DNA of 35,291 nt from an uncultured Prevotellaceae bacterium (GCA_946540735.1 CAMNIN010000042.1:1-35291); one strand, 5' to 3'; numbered from the stretch's first letter, positions 8,214 to 18,196 are shown. Translations and numbers: made by a program. The notes: generated by a model from the sequence alone, not told the origin.

Positions 8214-9479
8214 TCAAGAGATCGGTTGGGCACTCCTCACAGCGTTGCCTGTCTGCTTCTTTTTGGCTGAGATGCTCACGCTGAGGATCGCACCGATATA
8301 CACGCAGTTGATGATTGTGGAGGTTCCTCCCTTGCTGATGAGGGGAAGGGGCTGTCCGGTGACGGGAGCCAGTCCCACGGCAACCATCATGTTGAACATG
8401 GCCTGGCAGACCAGCAGCAGGGCCAGTCCCATCACCAGGAAGGCCGGGAAATTGTTGGCGCAGCGGTCGGCGATACGTCCCGCTCTCCAAAGAAGGAAAA
8501 TGTAAAGAAACATGACAAAGACACCGCCAAACAATCCCAGCTCCTCAATGATGATGGCATAGATGAAGTCTGAGAAGGCTTGGGGCAGGAAATCCCGTTC
8601 CTCTGAGTTTCCTGGTCCTTTACCAACGATTTCCGATGAGGCAATGGCGATGTTGGAATGCCCTATCTGGGAGTCTTTGTCGAGATCAAAATCTTGTGGG
8701 GCAACTTCCTCGCTGTTGATAAATTTCAAAATTCTCCCTTTCCATGTCCCAGCACGGTGGAACACCTTGTCGAAGAAACCTTCTGATGCGGCATTTTCTA
8801 CCTGCGCTGTCTGTTCGGTCAGACTCGTCTTGCTGTCGGGCACTTCTTCCTTGCCCAGGAGCAGGACGAAGGCCAGACAGACAATGCCGAAGAGAGCGAT
8901 GGTGCCGATGAGCCGTCCGATCTTCTTGAGCGAGACGCGTCCGAAGAACATCATGCCCACCACGACGATGCCGATGAGCATGGCGGTGGAGAGGTTCTCG
9001 AGCATGATAAGGAAAATCAGCGGGCAACTGATCGTGAGCACGTATTTGAAGGTCTTTTCCTCGGTGCCGTCTTCTGTCTGCATGGCACTGAGGATCTGAG
9101 CCACAGCCAGGACGATGGTGCCCTTCGCAATCTCCGAGGGCTGAAACTGTAGTCCGAAGAGCGACACCCACCGCTGGGCACCATTGGTGCTCTGTCCCGC
9201 CGCGAGCACCCATATGAGTGTGATAAACGACAGGATGAGCAGGAAGATGGTGGCGATCTTGAAGTATTTGCAGTCGATGTTCTGCACGACGACCATGATG
9301 GCCAATCCTATGAGGAGGATGAAGCCATGCTTGGCGATGGGTCCCCAGTAACTGGCCTTGTTGTAGGTCAATGTACTGCTGGAGCTGAATACTTCAATCA
9401 GGCTGATGATGCACAGGAAGAAAAAGATCATCCAGATGACCTTGTCGCCCTTGAATATGTTGGCTATGGATATCTTCAT
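8214..9479 (-). CDS. ftsW: Septal peptidoglycan polymerase FtsW
   Basis: FtsW is a SEDS-family glycosyltransferase that polymerises lipid II at the septum together with the class B PBP (FtsI). The product is 421 residues with about ten hydrophobic helices. SEDS landmarks are GAQRWVSLFGLQFQPSEIAKG, the loop IIIEELGLFGG, and the C-terminal PVTGQPLPLISKGGTS. A long polar insert lies between helices, around residues 200-270. The open frame extends upstream to 9563, but the ATG at 9479 gives a normal MKIS-type N-terminus and places the gene 5 bases after the murD stop instead of deep inside it. Confidence 0.96.
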   Translation of the reverse strand: MKISIANIFKGDKVIWMIFFFLCIISLIEVFSSSSTLTYNKASYWGPIAKHGFILLIGLAIMVVVQNIDCKYFKIATIFLLILSFITLIWVLAAGQSTNGAQRWVSLFGLQFQPSEIAKGTIVLAVAQILSAMQTEDGTEEKTFKYVLTISCPLIFLIMLENLSTAMLIGIVVVGMMFFGRVSLKKIGRLIGTIALFGIVCLAFVLLLGKEEVPDSKTSLTEQTAQVENAASEGFFDKVFHRAGTWKGRILKFINSEEVAPQDFDLDKDSQIGHSNIAIASSEIVGKGPGNSEERDFLPQAFSDFIYAIIIEELGLFGGVFVMFLYIFLLWRAGRIADRCANNFPAFLVMGLALLLVCQAMFNMMVAVGLAPVTGQPLPLISKGGTSTIINCVYIGAILSVSISAKKKQTGNAVRSAQPIS

Positions 9480-9484
9480 GGGGG

Positions 9485-10816
9485 TTAGAGGTTTCTCACG
9501 AGGTTCTTGAATTGTTCTCCGCGGTCTTCCATGTTCTTGAACAGGTCGAAACTGGCGCAGCACGGACTGAGCAGCACGGTGTCGCCGGGCTGGGCCAGTT
9601 CGTAGCAGGCTGCCACGCAGTCGGGCATACTGTGCGTGTCACGCACGGGGATGCCCAGGCCGTCAAAGAAATCATGCAGCTTGGTGTTGTCGGCGCCCAG
9701 ATAGACCAGGGCACGGCATTTCTGCTGGACAAGTGACTTGATCTCATTGTAGTCGTTGCCTTTGTCCTTGCCACCGATGATGAGGATGGTGGGGGAATCC
9801 ATGCTCTCAAGGGCATACCAGCAGGCGTCGACATTGGTGGCCTTGGAGTCGTTGACATAGCGCACACCGCGCACGGTGGCTACTTTCTCAAGACGGTGCT
9901 CCACACCTGGGAAGTCGCTGAGGCTCTTGCGGATAAACTCTTTCTTCACACCGGCGATGTTGGCGGCGATACCTGCGGCCAATGAGTTGTAGATATTGTG
10001 CTTGCCGGTGAGTGAGAGTTGTTCTTGCTCCATATTGAAGGGAGTGGGTTGCTCGATGCAGTATGTGCCTTCCTCGATGTAGCCGATGGACCCAATCTCC
10101 TTGAGTTCGGAGAAAGGATACTGAATGGCTTTGATATCATATTTCTCCAGTTCACGCTTGATGATGGGGTCATCATTCCAGTAGATGAAACTGTCATCGG
10201 CGGTCTGGTTCTGTATGATGCGCATCTTGGCATCGACGTAGTTCTGCATGCAGTTACCATACCGGTCGAGGTGATCGGGGGTGATATTGAGCAGCACGGC
10301 GATGTTGGCGCGGAAATCATACATGTTGTCGAGCTGGAAGGAACTCAGCTCGATGATGTAGTATTCGTGCGGGTCCTCTGCCACTTGCAGAGCCAGGCTG
10401 CGCCCGATATTGCCGGCAAGACCGGCATCATAGCCCGCCGACTTGAAGATATGGTAGATGAGCGATGTGGTCGTCGTCTTGCCATTGCTGCCCGTGATGC
10501 AGATCATCTTCGACTCGGTGTAGCGGCCGGCGAACTCAATCTCGCTGATGATATGAATGCCCTTGGCCACGGCCTTGCGTATGATGGGGGCCTCCTCGGG
10601 AATGCCGGGGCTCTTGATGATCTCATCGGCATTGAGGATCTTTTCCTCTGAGTGATGATTCTCCTCCCAGACGATGCCGTGGTCGTCGAGCAATTTCTTA
10701 TATTTGTCCTTGATGGACGACATATCCGACACGAACACGTCGAACCCTTCTTTTTTTGCCAATACGGCGGCTCCTGCTCCACTTTCTGCAGCGCCAAGTA
10801 CAACAATTCTTTTCAT
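9485..10816 (-). CDS. murD: UDP-MurNAc-L-Ala--D-glutamate ligase
   Basis: MurD adds D-glutamate to UDP-MurNAc-L-Ala. The 443-residue protein has a Rossmann start (IVVLGAAESGAGAAVLA), the P-loop GSNGKTT at 109-115, NITPDHLDRYGN in the centre, and the C-terminal VNDSKATNVD and IIGGKDKGNDY segments typical of MurD. ftsW follows 5 bases on. The 114-base gap upstream, before mraY, holds no clear promoter; it does hold a short direct repeat (TTTCAGGAT twice, 12 bases apart, near 10875). Confidence 0.98.
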   Translation of the reverse strand: MKRIVVLGAAESGAGAAVLAKKEGFDVFVSDMSSIKDKYKKLLDDHGIVWEENHHSEEKILNADEIIKSPGIPEEAPIIRKAVAKGIHIISEIEFAGRYTESKMICITGSNGKTTTTSLIYHIFKSAGYDAGLAGNIGRSLALQVAEDPHEYYIIELSSFQLDNMYDFRANIAVLLNITPDHLDRYGNCMQNYVDAKMRIIQNQTADDSFIYWNDDPIIKRELEKYDIKAIQYPFSELKEIGSIGYIEEGTYCIEQPTPFNMEQEQLSLTGKHNIYNSLAAGIAANIAGVKKEFIRKSLSDFPGVEHRLEKVATVRGVRYVNDSKATNVDACWYALESMDSPTILIIGGKDKGNDYNEIKSLVQQKCRALVYLGADNTKLHDFFDGLGIPVRDTHSMPDCVAACYELAQPGDTVLLSPCCASFDLFKNMEDRGEQFKNLVRNL

Positions 10817-10930
10817 TTCCTATTCAATCTATTAATATTTTTCTTTCCAATCAATGATTCTCTGATCCTGAAATGCAATCCTGAAACCTCTTATGAAAAC
10901 ACACCGGAACTCCAGCCCCTCGATATCTGG

Positions 10931-12202
10931 TCATCTGATCTTGAGTGTGATAATGGTCAGTGCGGCGAGGATGATGGTGGTGATCCAGAAGCGGATGGTG
11001 ATCTTCGACTCATGGAACTGGCGTTGCGGCCAGTTTCTGAAGATAAACCGGCTTGTGGGGTCAAGGTCCTTGTCGAGTTTCCGGAAGTTGTCGTGGATGG
11101 GGGTGGCCCTGAAGATCCTGACACGCTGGCCTTTGCGCAGCATGATCTTGAAATAGGTGGTCTGCAGGATGACACTCAGACTCTCGACGAAGAAGATGCC
11201 GCAGAGGATAGGCAGCAGCAGCTCTTTGTGGATGATGACGGCGCAGACGCCGATCACGCCACCGATCATCAGTGACCCTGTGTCGCCCATGAACACCTGG
11301 GCGGGGTAGGCGTTGTACCACAGAAATCCGATCATCGCCCCGATGAAGGCGCAGAGAAAGACTACCAGTTCCTGAGATCCGGGAATATACATGATGTTGA
11401 GGTAGGCCGCATACTCGATGTGACTGCTCACATAGGCGAGTATGCCCAATGCCACTCCGATGATGGCGGAATTGCCGGCGCACATGCCGTCCATGCCGTC
11501 GTTGAGGTTGGCACCGTTGCTCACGGCAGTCACAACGAGGATGGTGATGATGACAAACAGCATCCAGCCTGCCGCGTTCTTGTATTTGTTCAGGAAACCG
11601 AAAGCCTTCGAATAGTCGAGGTTGTGGTTCTTGACGAAGGGAATGGTGGTCTTGAGTGATTTCTCGGGTTGCGACTTGTGGGTGATGATGGCCTTCCCTT
11701 CCACTTGCTCGGTGGTGATGGTCTCGTTGATCTTCGCGTCAGGACTGGCCCAGAGGGTGAGACCCACGATCAGTCCGATGATCACCTGTCCTGCGATCTT
11801 GAGCTTGGGCGACAGTCCGTCTTTGTTTTTCTTGATGATCTTGATGTAGTCGTCGATGAAGCCGATGAGTCCCAACCACACGGTGGTGCCGATCATGAGC
11901 AGCAGGTAGATGTTGCGCATGCGCCCGAAAAGCAGGATCGGTACGAGAATCGACACCAGGATGATGATGCCGCCCATCGAGGGCACGTTTTTCTTCTGTA
12001 CGCCGAATGGGTCGATGGAAGCGTCGCGCTGCACCTCGGAGATGTTTCTTTTCTTCATGTAGACAATGAATTTCTCGCCGAACCATGCGGAGATGATGAG
12101 CGAGAGGATCAGAGCGGCCAGTGATCTGAAGGAGATATACTGCCACATGTGTGATCCGGGGATGTCGTATTGTTCCAGGAATCTGAAGAGATAATATAGC
12201 AT
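10931..12202 (-). CDS. mraY: Phospho-MurNAc-pentapeptide translocase
   Basis: MraY transfers phospho-MurNAc-pentapeptide to undecaprenyl phosphate, making lipid I. The 423-residue membrane protein has about ten helices. Active-site landmarks are VPSMGGIIIL, GFIDDYIKI with two conserved Asp, NLNDGMDGMCAG, and the cytoplasmic TPIHDNFRK run with its conserved His near the end. It is some 60 residues longer than the E. coli enzyme, because of a polar insert after the fourth helix (about residues 155-210, with KINETITTEQVEGK). I recall such an insert in other Bacteroidetes. The start at 12202 gives the expected MLYYLFRFLEQ N-terminus. Confidence 0.97.
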   Translation of the reverse strand: MLYYLFRFLEQYDIPGSHMWQYISFRSLAALILSLIISAWFGEKFIVYMKKRNISEVQRDASIDPFGVQKKNVPSMGGIIILVSILVPILLFGRMRNIYLLLMIGTTVWLGLIGFIDDYIKIIKKNKDGLSPKLKIAGQVIIGLIVGLTLWASPDAKINETITTEQVEGKAIITHKSQPEKSLKTTIPFVKNHNLDYSKAFGFLNKYKNAAGWMLFVIITILVVTAVSNGANLNDGMDGMCAGNSAIIGVALGILAYVSSHIEYAAYLNIMYIPGSQELVVFLCAFIGAMIGFLWYNAYPAQVFMGDTGSLMIGGVIGVCAVIIHKELLLPILCGIFFVESLSVILQTTYFKIMLRKGQRVRIFRATPIHDNFRKLDKDLDPTSRFIFRNWPQRQFHESKITIRFWITTIILAALTIITLKIR

Positions 12203-12242
12203 AGTGTTAATCTTTTTGTTTGTTCTTGTCGGTGGTTGCGGC

Positions 12243-13715
12243 TCATGCCTGGGGGGAGTCAGACTGGGTGGCGAAGATCTTCTCCAGTTCCTCCCTGTCG
12301 TCGAAATGGTGCTTCACGCCTTGGATTTCCTGATAGTCCTCGTGCCCCTTGCCGGCCACGAGAATGACGTCGCCTTTGGTGGCCATCATGCAAGCGGTGC
12401 GGATGGCTTCGCGCCTGTCGGCGATGGAGACCACCTTGCGCATCTGTTGGGGAGTGAGACCGGCCAGCATGTCGTTGATGATGTCCTGCGGGTCCTCGAA
12501 ACGGGGATTGTCGCTGGTGATGATCACCCTGTCGCTCTGACGCGCGGCCTCGCGGGCCATGATCGGTCGCTTGCCTTTGTCGCGGTTGCCGCCGGCGCCA
12601 CACACAGTGATGACCTTGCCTTTGCCGTTGAGCACCTCATGGATGGCGTTGAGCACATTCTCCAGGGCATCGGGCGTGTGCGCGTAGTCGACGATAGCGG
12701 TATAGCCCTCGGGCGATCTCACGGGCTGCAATCGTCCGCTCACGCTATGAAGGGTGCTCATCACCAAGAGCACGTCGTCGGCGTTCTTACCCAGCATGAT
12801 GGCTGCGCCGTAGACAGCAAGGAGGTTGCTCACATTGAATTTCCCGATGAACTGCACACCGATTTCCTTACCGTCGATGTCGAGATACATGCCCTCGAAA
12901 TGACATTCCAGGATGCGTGCCCTGAAATCGGCCATGCTTCTGGTGGAGTAGGTCTTGACCTGAGCCTTGGTGTTCTGCACCATGAACATTCCGTTCTTGT
13001 CGTCGGCATTGGTGATGGCGAAGGCATTCTTGGGCAGCATGTCGAAGAAGGCTTTCTTCGCATCACGGTAGTTCTCGAAAGTCTTGTGGTAGTCGAGGTG
13101 GTCGCGGGTGAGGTTGGTGAAGATGCCGCCAGCGAAAGTCAAACCGCCGATCCTGTGCTGGTGGATGGCATGGCTGCTGCATTCCATGAAGACATACTCG
13201 CAACCGGCATCGACCATCCGCTTGAGCAACTGGTTGAGTTGTATCGGGTCGGGCGTGGTGTGCGTCGCTGCTACGGGCTCGCCTTCGATGTAGTTGCACA
13301 CGGTGGAGAGCAGGCCGCAGCGATGGCCCATCTTGCGCATCATATTATATAATAAGGTGGCGATGGTCGTTTTCCCGTTGGTGCCCGTCACACCGACGAG
13401 CCGGGTGTGGCGTGAGGGGTCGCCATAGAAGGTCGTGGCCACCTGACCCACAAAGCGTTCGGTGCTCTCCACCTGGATATAGGTCACCTCAGGTGCCTTC
13501 TCCTCTGGCATCTGTTCGCAGAGAATGGCTGACGCTCCTTGCTCGATGGCTTTGCCGATGAAACGGTGCCCGTCGACTTGCGTTCCTCTCATGGCGATGA
13601 AAAGATGGTGGGAGGCTACTTGCCGGGAGTCGATGTCGACACCGGTGACGTCGATGTCTGTGGTGCCTTCGACGGCCAGCGTCTTGACATTCTTGATCAG
13701 TTCACTTAGTATCAT
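12243..13715 (-). CDS. murE: MurE ligase, meso-diaminopimelate type
   Basis: MurE adds the third amino acid of the peptide stem. The 490-residue protein has the P-loop GTNGKTT at 111-117, the central [13 protein letters not shown], and [14 protein letters not shown]. The motif DNPR at 402-405 marks enzymes that add meso-diaminopimelate; lysine-adding enzymes lack it, so the cell wall is predicted to be DAP-type. The frame is open up to 13772, but that start would overlap ftsI. The ATG at 13715 gives [11 protein letters not shown] and a 19-base gap after ftsI, so it is preferred. Confidence 0.97.
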   Translation of the reverse strand: MILSELIKNVKTLAVEGTTDIDVTGVDIDSRQVASHHLFIAMRGTQVDGHRFIGKAIEQGASAILCEQMPEEKAPEVTYIQVESTERFVGQVATTFYGDPSRHTRLVGVTGTNGKTTIATLLYNMMRKMGHRCGLLSTVCNYIEGEPVAATHTTPDPIQLNQLLKRMVDAGCEYVFMECSSHAIHQHRIGGLTFAGGIFTNLTRDHLDYHKTFENYRDAKKAFFDMLPKNAFAITNADDKNGMFMVQNTKAQVKTYSTRSMADFRARILECHFEGMYLDIDGKEIGVQFIGKFNVSNLLAVYGAAIMLGKNADDVLLVMSTLHSVSGRLQPVRSPEGYTAIVDYAHTPDALENVLNAIHEVLNGKGKVITVCGAGGNRDKGKRPIMAREAARQSDRVIITSDNPRFEDPQDIINDMLAGLTPQQMRKVVSIADRREAIRTACMMATKGDVILVAGKGHEDYQEIQGVKHHFDDREELEKIFATQSDSPQA

Positions 13716-13734
13716 GGTTGTTATGCTTTTGTTG

Positions 13735-15891
13735 TCATCTTTGATATTCCAGTTTGAGGGTGCAAGTAGCACCTCGGTTGTATTTGTCGCCAGGATGCAG
13801 GCTTTGTTCTGTCACTTTCCCGCGGCCTTCGAGTCGGGTTCTGATGCCACGGCTCTCCATCTGGAAGACTGCGTCGCGGGCTCCCATGCCGATGACGTCG
13901 GGCACGGTGTTGGCAGAACCCAGGTCGGTCTGGTGAAGCAGGTATTGGTTGCCGCTGAGTGAGGCGTTGCCCCAGAAAGGCACATTGTTGGCGATGTTGC
14001 TCCATTTGCTCATTGTGCTGTATCCCAGATGGCCCAGGACGATGCCTGTCGACTCGAGGTTGCCTTTCATTCCAAGGGGACGGAGCTCCGATACCGTGTC
14101 GCGGGCACTCGACACATCCATGTTGAGGTTGTGGGCCATGATGCCTTCGGCAATGTTGTGGAACACCCATCCGCTCATCGTTCCGCCCGAGGCGGGCAGA
14201 CCTGTTTTCTGCAGGCAGACGATGCAACTGTATCGGGGCGCATCGGCAGGGAAATAACCCACGAAACTCACCAGGTAGCGCACGGCGCCTGATTTGTAGC
14301 CCCCGCGTCCTTTGGAAATCTGGGCGGTACCGGTCTTGCCGGCTACAGCGAACGACTCCGAGCGGGCTTTCTTGCCTGTGCCCTGTGTGACCACCTTGCA
14401 CAGGATGTCTTGGATCTTCGACAGGGTGGAGGGCTTGCAGATTTGTGGTTTGAGGACCACAGGTTGGTATTCGGCCTTGACCTCTCCTTCATAGAGCACT
14501 TTCTTTACGAAGCGTGGCTTCATCATCTTGCCGTTGTTGGCAATGGCGTTGTAGAACGTCAGGGTCGAAATGGGTGGCACCTGACTCTCGTAGCCGATGC
14601 TCATCCAGGGCAGGGTGGTGCGATACCAGTTGGTGTACTGGCCGTGGGAATTCTTCTTGGGCCTGCGGATGACAGGGGGTGCCGCTCCGGTGATGGGGAC
14701 ACCAAGGTCCTCGGCGATGCCGATGCGGTAGAGACCTTCGACATAGCGCTCCGGGTTTTTCTTGTAATGCTCGTCGATGACATAGCTGATGCCGATGTTG
14801 GAGCTGACCTGCAGGGCACGGCTGAAGGAAATGGTGCCATAGCCGCCGGAGGCACGGTTGTGGTCGTTCATCTGAGCACCATACATCATGCGCTGCCCGT
14901 TGCCTGTGTTGACCCTGTAGGAGGTGTCGACCACACCGTCGTCGAGAGCCACCATCATGGAGGCTGTCTTGAACACCGAGCCCGGTTCCAGCAGGTCGGC
15001 CACGGCATGGTTGCGGCGCTCACGGTAGACGCCGTCGTCGCATTTCTCCAGATTGACGATGGCTTTCACGTCACCAGTGGCTACTTCCATGACGATGGCC
15101 ACGCCCACTTCGCCGTTGATGAGTTTCAACTCTTCCTCTACGGCTTTCTCGGCGATGTCCTGCATCTGCACGTTGAGGGTGGTCATGATGTCAAATCCGT
15201 CGGTGGGTTCCACATCCACGAAATTGAGGTATTCGTTCATCACTTTCCGCTTGTGGGTGATACCTTGTTTGCCGCGGAGAATGCTGTCGTAGGAGAGTTC
15301 CAGACCGAAACGGGCACTGTCCTTCGCACCGTACATGTCGCCGACAGTACGGTAGGCGAGGGTGCCGAAGGGGCGGCGGCGTGCGTTGTTCTCCTCATAG
15401 TGGAAACCACCGCGGAGCTTGGGCATATTGAAGATGGGCAGGCTTTTCACCCTTTGGAAGGTGTTGTAGTCGACGCGCTTGGGCCAGATGGGCCAGTTCT
15501 GGCTCATCTTCTGGTGCCCCTCTTCAAGGTCTCTCTTGAATTCCTCCACCGATTTCTCGGGGAAGATCTCATGCAGCCCCATGCAGATGCTGTCCACTTT
15601 CTCGTTCCAGAGGGAGTCTTTTTTCTCACCGCCCACTTTGAAGTCCATAAACATCTTGTATTCGGGCAGCGAACTGGCCATCAGTTCGCCGTCGTCGCTG
15701 AGGATGTTGCCGCGGTTGGGGGCTACCACGAGTGAGTCGAATTTCTGTTGCTGGGCCACTTCCATCCAGTAGTCGTGCTTGATAGTCATGATATAGGCTG
15801 CCTTCATGACGACGGCGATGCCCAGCAAGGTCATGATGGCTGCGATGAATGAATATCGGGGGATGATATTGTTGTTGTCAAATTTGCTCAT
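13735..15891 (-). CDS. ftsI: Septal transpeptidase FtsI/PBP3 with PASTA domain
   Basis: This class B penicillin-binding protein crosslinks septal peptidoglycan beside FtsW. It is 718 residues with one N-terminal membrane helix (about 14-35) and a PBP dimerisation domain containing [14 protein letters not shown]. Its transpeptidase domain has all three active-site motifs: SVFK at 305-308 (nucleophile Ser305), SSN at 363-365 and KTGT at 519-522. The last 60 or so residues ([15 protein letters not shown] onward) form a PASTA domain, a beta-lactam and muropeptide-binding module absent from the E. coli protein. Its ATG lies 6 bases after the ftsL-like stop. Confidence 0.96.
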   Translation of the reverse strand: MSKFDNNNIIPRYSFIAAIMTLLGIAVVMKAAYIMTIKHDYWMEVAQQQKFDSLVVAPNRGNILSDDGELMASSLPEYKMFMDFKVGGEKKDSLWNEKVDSICMGLHEIFPEKSVEEFKRDLEEGHQKMSQNWPIWPKRVDYNTFQRVKSLPIFNMPKLRGGFHYEENNARRRPFGTLAYRTVGDMYGAKDSARFGLELSYDSILRGKQGITHKRKVMNEYLNFVDVEPTDGFDIMTTLNVQMQDIAEKAVEEELKLINGEVGVAIVMEVATGDVKAIVNLEKCDDGVYRERRNHAVADLLEPGSVFKTASMMVALDDGVVDTSYRVNTGNGQRMMYGAQMNDHNRASGGYGTISFSRALQVSSNIGISYVIDEHYKKNPERYVEGLYRIGIAEDLGVPITGAAPPVIRRPKKNSHGQYTNWYRTTLPWMSIGYESQVPPISTLTFYNAIANNGKMMKPRFVKKVLYEGEVKAEYQPVVLKPQICKPSTLSKIQDILCKVVTQGTGKKARSESFAVAGKTGTAQISKGRGGYKSGAVRYLVSFVGYFPADAPRYSCIVCLQKTGLPASGGTMSGWVFHNIAEGIMAHNLNMDVSSARDTVSELRPLGMKGNLESTGIVLGHLGYSTMSKWSNIANNVPFWGNASLSGNQYLLHQTDLGSANTVPDVIGMGARDAVFQMESRGIRTRLEGRGKVTEQSLHPGDKYNRGATCTLKLEYQR

Positions 15892-15897
15892 GGCGAA

Positions 15898-16443
15898 TCA
15901 AGGATTGGGGATCATGACGATATAGGGAGGTTGGTCGGCCGGGTGGATGACACTGTCGTTGTTGGCACGCAGCAGCTCCACCACATGGCTCTCGCGGCAG
16001 CGCTCGGTGAGCACGCTCGAGAGCGACAGCGTCTTGTACTTCGACTTCTTCAGTTCGGTGTTGAGCTTGTCGATCTTGATTTGTTGTTTTTGGCAACTGT
16101 ATCGGTTGGACACATAGATGATGGAGAAGAGGGTGATGAGAAGAATTAGCCACACTTGGCTGCGGATGGCTTGCGTGTTCAGAATGTCACCACCGAGGAT
16201 GGTTCTTAGCGCAAGGGTCGACGAGAACGGCTTCTCGTCCTCGCGGGCATTCTCCTCTATCACTTCCTTCAACGTGGGGCGGGTGGATTCGGCTTCTTCT
16301 CCACCGGCCTCCTCTTCTGTCTCCTGGCCAGTCCAATCGTTCTGGTCGTCTTCGCCTTCTCCTTCCCCGCCGGGATAGGTGCCTGCCACTGTCGTGCGTG
16401 GTGTGGCTTGTTCTTCGATGTTGATGTTTTCTTCTTTGCTCAT
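15898..16443 (-). CDS. FtsL-like cell division protein
   Basis: The 181-residue protein has a long acidic cytoplasmic part (about residues 1-90, rich in Glu and Gly), one membrane helix (about 96-111), and a heptad-rich segment (QKQQIKIDKLNTELKKSKYKTLSL) leading into a short periplasmic end. This is the FtsL/DivIC topology, and the gene sits between rsmH and ftsI, where ftsL normally lies. FtsL has no enzyme activity; it bridges FtsQ and FtsI/FtsW. FtsL of E. coli is only about 120 residues, so the N-terminal acidic tail is the distinctive part. The 110-base gap upstream, before rsmH, holds no clear signal. Confidence 0.85.
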   Translation of the reverse strand: MSKEENINIEEQATPRTTVAGTYPGGEGEGEDDQNDWTGQETEEEAGGEEAESTRPTLKEVIEENAREDEKPFSSTLALRTILGGDILNTQAIRSQVWLILLITLFSIIYVSNRYSCQKQQIKIDKLNTELKKSKYKTLSLSSVLTERCRESHVVELLRANNDSVIHPADQPPYIVMIPNP

Positions 16444-16553
16444 TTACACATTTCCTTCTTACATTTCTTCGGATTACTTGTCTTCACATTCATGGTGGCG
16501 GGTCGTCAGCCGGTAGGGGCATCAGCACATCGCACACATATTCTATAAGTCAG

Positions 16554-17465
16554 TTATTTCTTCTCTGCGATCCTCAGCTTGGCGCTCCTGCTTCGGGGAT
16601 TGGCAGACAGTTCCTCCGCACTCGGGGTAACGACTTTGTTGCTTACGGCCCTCAGCGGGGTCTCTATCCTGCCAAAGAAATCTTGCTCCACCTGTCCGCC
16701 GGCATTGCCCGACTTCATGATGTTCTTCACGATGCGGTCTTCCAGACTGTGGTAGGTGATGACCGACAGACGGCCACCGCTGGAGAGCAGTTGGATGGCG
16801 GCCTGGAGCATTTCCTGCAGGGCGCTCATCTCGTGGTTGACCTCGATGCGCAGGGCCTGGAATACTTTTGTCACTTCCTTCTTCTCGCGCTCCCGTGGGA
16901 AGAGCCTGGATACGGTGTCCACCAGTTGGGTCGTGGTCTGTATCGGGGCGGAGCAACGGGCCTTGACGATGGCAGCGGCCAGCCGGCGGGAGTTCTTCAG
17001 TTCTCCATATAGGTAGAGGATGTCGGCCAGCCGTTGTTCCTCATAGCCGTTGACCACGTCGGCCGCGGTGAGATGGGCGCTCTTGTTCATCCTCATGTCG
17101 AGAGGGGAGTCGAAACGGAAGGAGAACCCGCGGCTCTCGTCGTCGAAATGATGGCTGGAGACACCCAGGTCGGCCAGGAGTCCGTCGATATGGTCGATGC
17201 CGTAATAAAGCATCCAGTTCCTCAGATACCTGAAATTGCTCCTGACGAAAGTCAGCCTGTCCTCGCCCTCCGGGATGTTGCGCTGGCTGTCGTCGTCTTG
17301 GTCGAAGGCGAAGAGGCGCCCCTCGCTGCCAAGCCTGCGGAGGATTTCGCGGCTGTGCCCGCCACCGCCGAATGTCACGTCGACATAGATGCCGTCAGGA
17401 CGGATGGCGAGGCCATCGACACTTTCTGTCAGCAAGACGGGGACATGATAGGTCTGCTCAGCCAT
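16554..17465 (-). CDS. rsmH: 16S rRNA (cytosine-N4) methyltransferase
   Basis: RsmH (MraW) methylates N4 of C1402 in 16S rRNA. The 303-residue protein begins MAEQTYHVPVLLTESVDGL and has the SAM-binding run VDVTFGGGGHSREIL (about 29-43), LLADLGVSSHHFDDESRGFSFR, FQALRIEVNHEM and ITYHSLEDRIVK, all standard family blocks. The ATG overlaps the mraZ stop by 8 bases (ATGGCTGA), indicating translational coupling. It is the second gene of the dcw cluster in the usual place. Confidence 0.97.
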   Translation of the reverse strand: MAEQTYHVPVLLTESVDGLAIRPDGIYVDVTFGGGGHSREILRRLGSEGRLFAFDQDDDSQRNIPEGEDRLTFVRSNFRYLRNWMLYYGIDHIDGLLADLGVSSHHFDDESRGFSFRFDSPLDMRMNKSAHLTAADVVNGYEEQRLADILYLYGELKNSRRLAAAIVKARCSAPIQTTTQLVDTVSRLFPREREKKEVTKVFQALRIEVNHEMSALQEMLQAAIQLLSSGGRLSVITYHSLEDRIVKNIMKSGNAGGQVEQDFFGRIETPLRAVSNKVVTPSAEELSANPRSRSAKLRIAEKK

Positions 17466-17949
17466 GTAGTATCTCCTTGTTAGGGTCGGTTTCTCCTGAT
17501 ACTGGCGGGTCGGCCATCAGTTTCTCCATCTCTTGCATGAAATCGTCTTGTTCGATGAACGGATGACTGGTGGCTGCGCTGCTCCACATCTCGATGTAGT
17601 CGCCCATGCCGATAAAACGGATGCCTTGCTCCAGTCCGGCTGCTTCGAGCAGACGCTTGGGGATGAGGATGCGCCCGCTGCTGTCGGGGTAGACGATCTC
17701 CACGTCGGACAAGAATTGGCGATAGATCTGCAAATGACGTGGATTCCACCTGTTGATGCGGGAGCGCACACCGTCCATCACCATGTTCCACGATGACTGG
17801 GGGTATAACGTCAGGCAGTCTTGGTAGACATCCTTGCGGAGCACGAGGCTTTCCGCATCTTCTCCTTGCAGCACCTTGCGGAATGCTGCCGGAAGGAATA
17901 CGCGTCCTTTCGAATCGGTTTTTGCCTCTATGTTGCCTAATAATCGCAT
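17458..17949 (-). CDS. mraZ: Transcriptional regulator MraZ
   Basis: MraZ is a DNA-binding protein of the AbrB/SpoVT fold that, in E. coli, represses its own dcw operon. The 163-residue product carries two copies of the fold: MRLLGNIEAKTDSKGRVFLP at the start, and a second with VEIVYPDSSGRILIPKRLLE (about residues 80-100). The C-terminal tail is polar. It is the first gene of the cluster. Just upstream lie a -7 promoter box and three repeats matching the known MraZ target TGGGN-N5, so autoregulation is likely. rsmH overlaps its stop codon. Confidence 0.96.
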   Translation of the reverse strand: MRLLGNIEAKTDSKGRVFLPAAFRKVLQGEDAESLVLRKDVYQDCLTLYPQSSWNMVMDGVRSRINRWNPRHLQIYRQFLSDVEIVYPDSSGRILIPKRLLEAAGLEQGIRFIGMGDYIEMWSSAATSHPFIEQDDFMQEMEKLMADPPVSGETDPNKEILHG

Positions 17950-17978
17950 GTTTCTTGTCTGGAATTGCTAATCGGCTC

Positions 17979-17986
17979 CAAAATTA
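17979..17986 (-). promoter_or_regulatory. Promoter -7 box of the dcw operon
   Basis: On the minus strand TAATTTTG (17986-17979) matches TAnnTTTG exactly. It would start transcription near 17973, about 24 bases before mraZ. No TTTG lies at the -33 position, which is instead occupied by the MraZ-type repeats, so activity may depend on regulators. Confidence 0.6.
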
Positions 17987-17995
17987 CACAATTTT

Positions 17996-18020
17996 CCCCA
18001 CTTTCCTCCATTTTTCCCCA
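17996..18020 (-). promoter_or_regulatory. Probable MraZ operator: three TGGNG repeats
   Basis: Read on the minus strand, the repeats are TGGGG (18020-18016), TGGAG (18010-18006) and TGGGG (18000-17996), each separated by exactly 5 bases. The 10-base period equals one DNA turn. The published E. coli MraZ site is three TGGGN repeats with 5-base spacers. Here the middle repeat has A at the fourth position. The array begins 9 bases upstream of the -7 box and covers the -33 region, a suitable place for repression. Confidence 0.75.
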
Positions 18021-18025
18021 CTTTT

Positions 18026-18180
18026 TTTCCAAAAAAAATAAGTGGGTTTTCAGGCGTGGAAAAAGTGTGTTTCCCCGCTTGTCAAAAAAGAATTGGAAAA
18101 GGCGGTATTTCTATCATTTTTCTTCTAAAAAAAAGAAAAATAAGTGCATGTGGCCATTTTTAAGGGGAAAAAGTGTTTTT
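18026..18180. repeat. Duplicated AT-rich module between mraZ and glsA
   Basis: Two related segments of about 50 bases (about 18026-18072 and 18123-18180) share the order A-run, AATAAGTG (18037-18044 and 18139-18146), variable middle, then GGAAAAAGTGT followed by a T-rich end (18058 and 18166). The overlap with an open frame is fortuitous, since the glsA start is at 18229. The function is unknown; the segments may be upstream promoter elements. The 279-base gap otherwise holds only the promoter boxes and the MraZ repeats. Confidence 0.4.
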
Positions 18181-18196
18181 TTAGAAAAAGTTGAGT

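Noticed and set aside
9480..9563. Upstream extension of ftsW to 9563
   Set aside because: It would overlap murD by 79 bases with an Arg/Pro-rich sequence foreign to FtsW; ATG 9479 fits the family.
14410..15735. Long plus-strand open frame opposite ftsI
   Set aside because: It is a mirror of the ftsI codon bias, with no recognisable protein and no start context.
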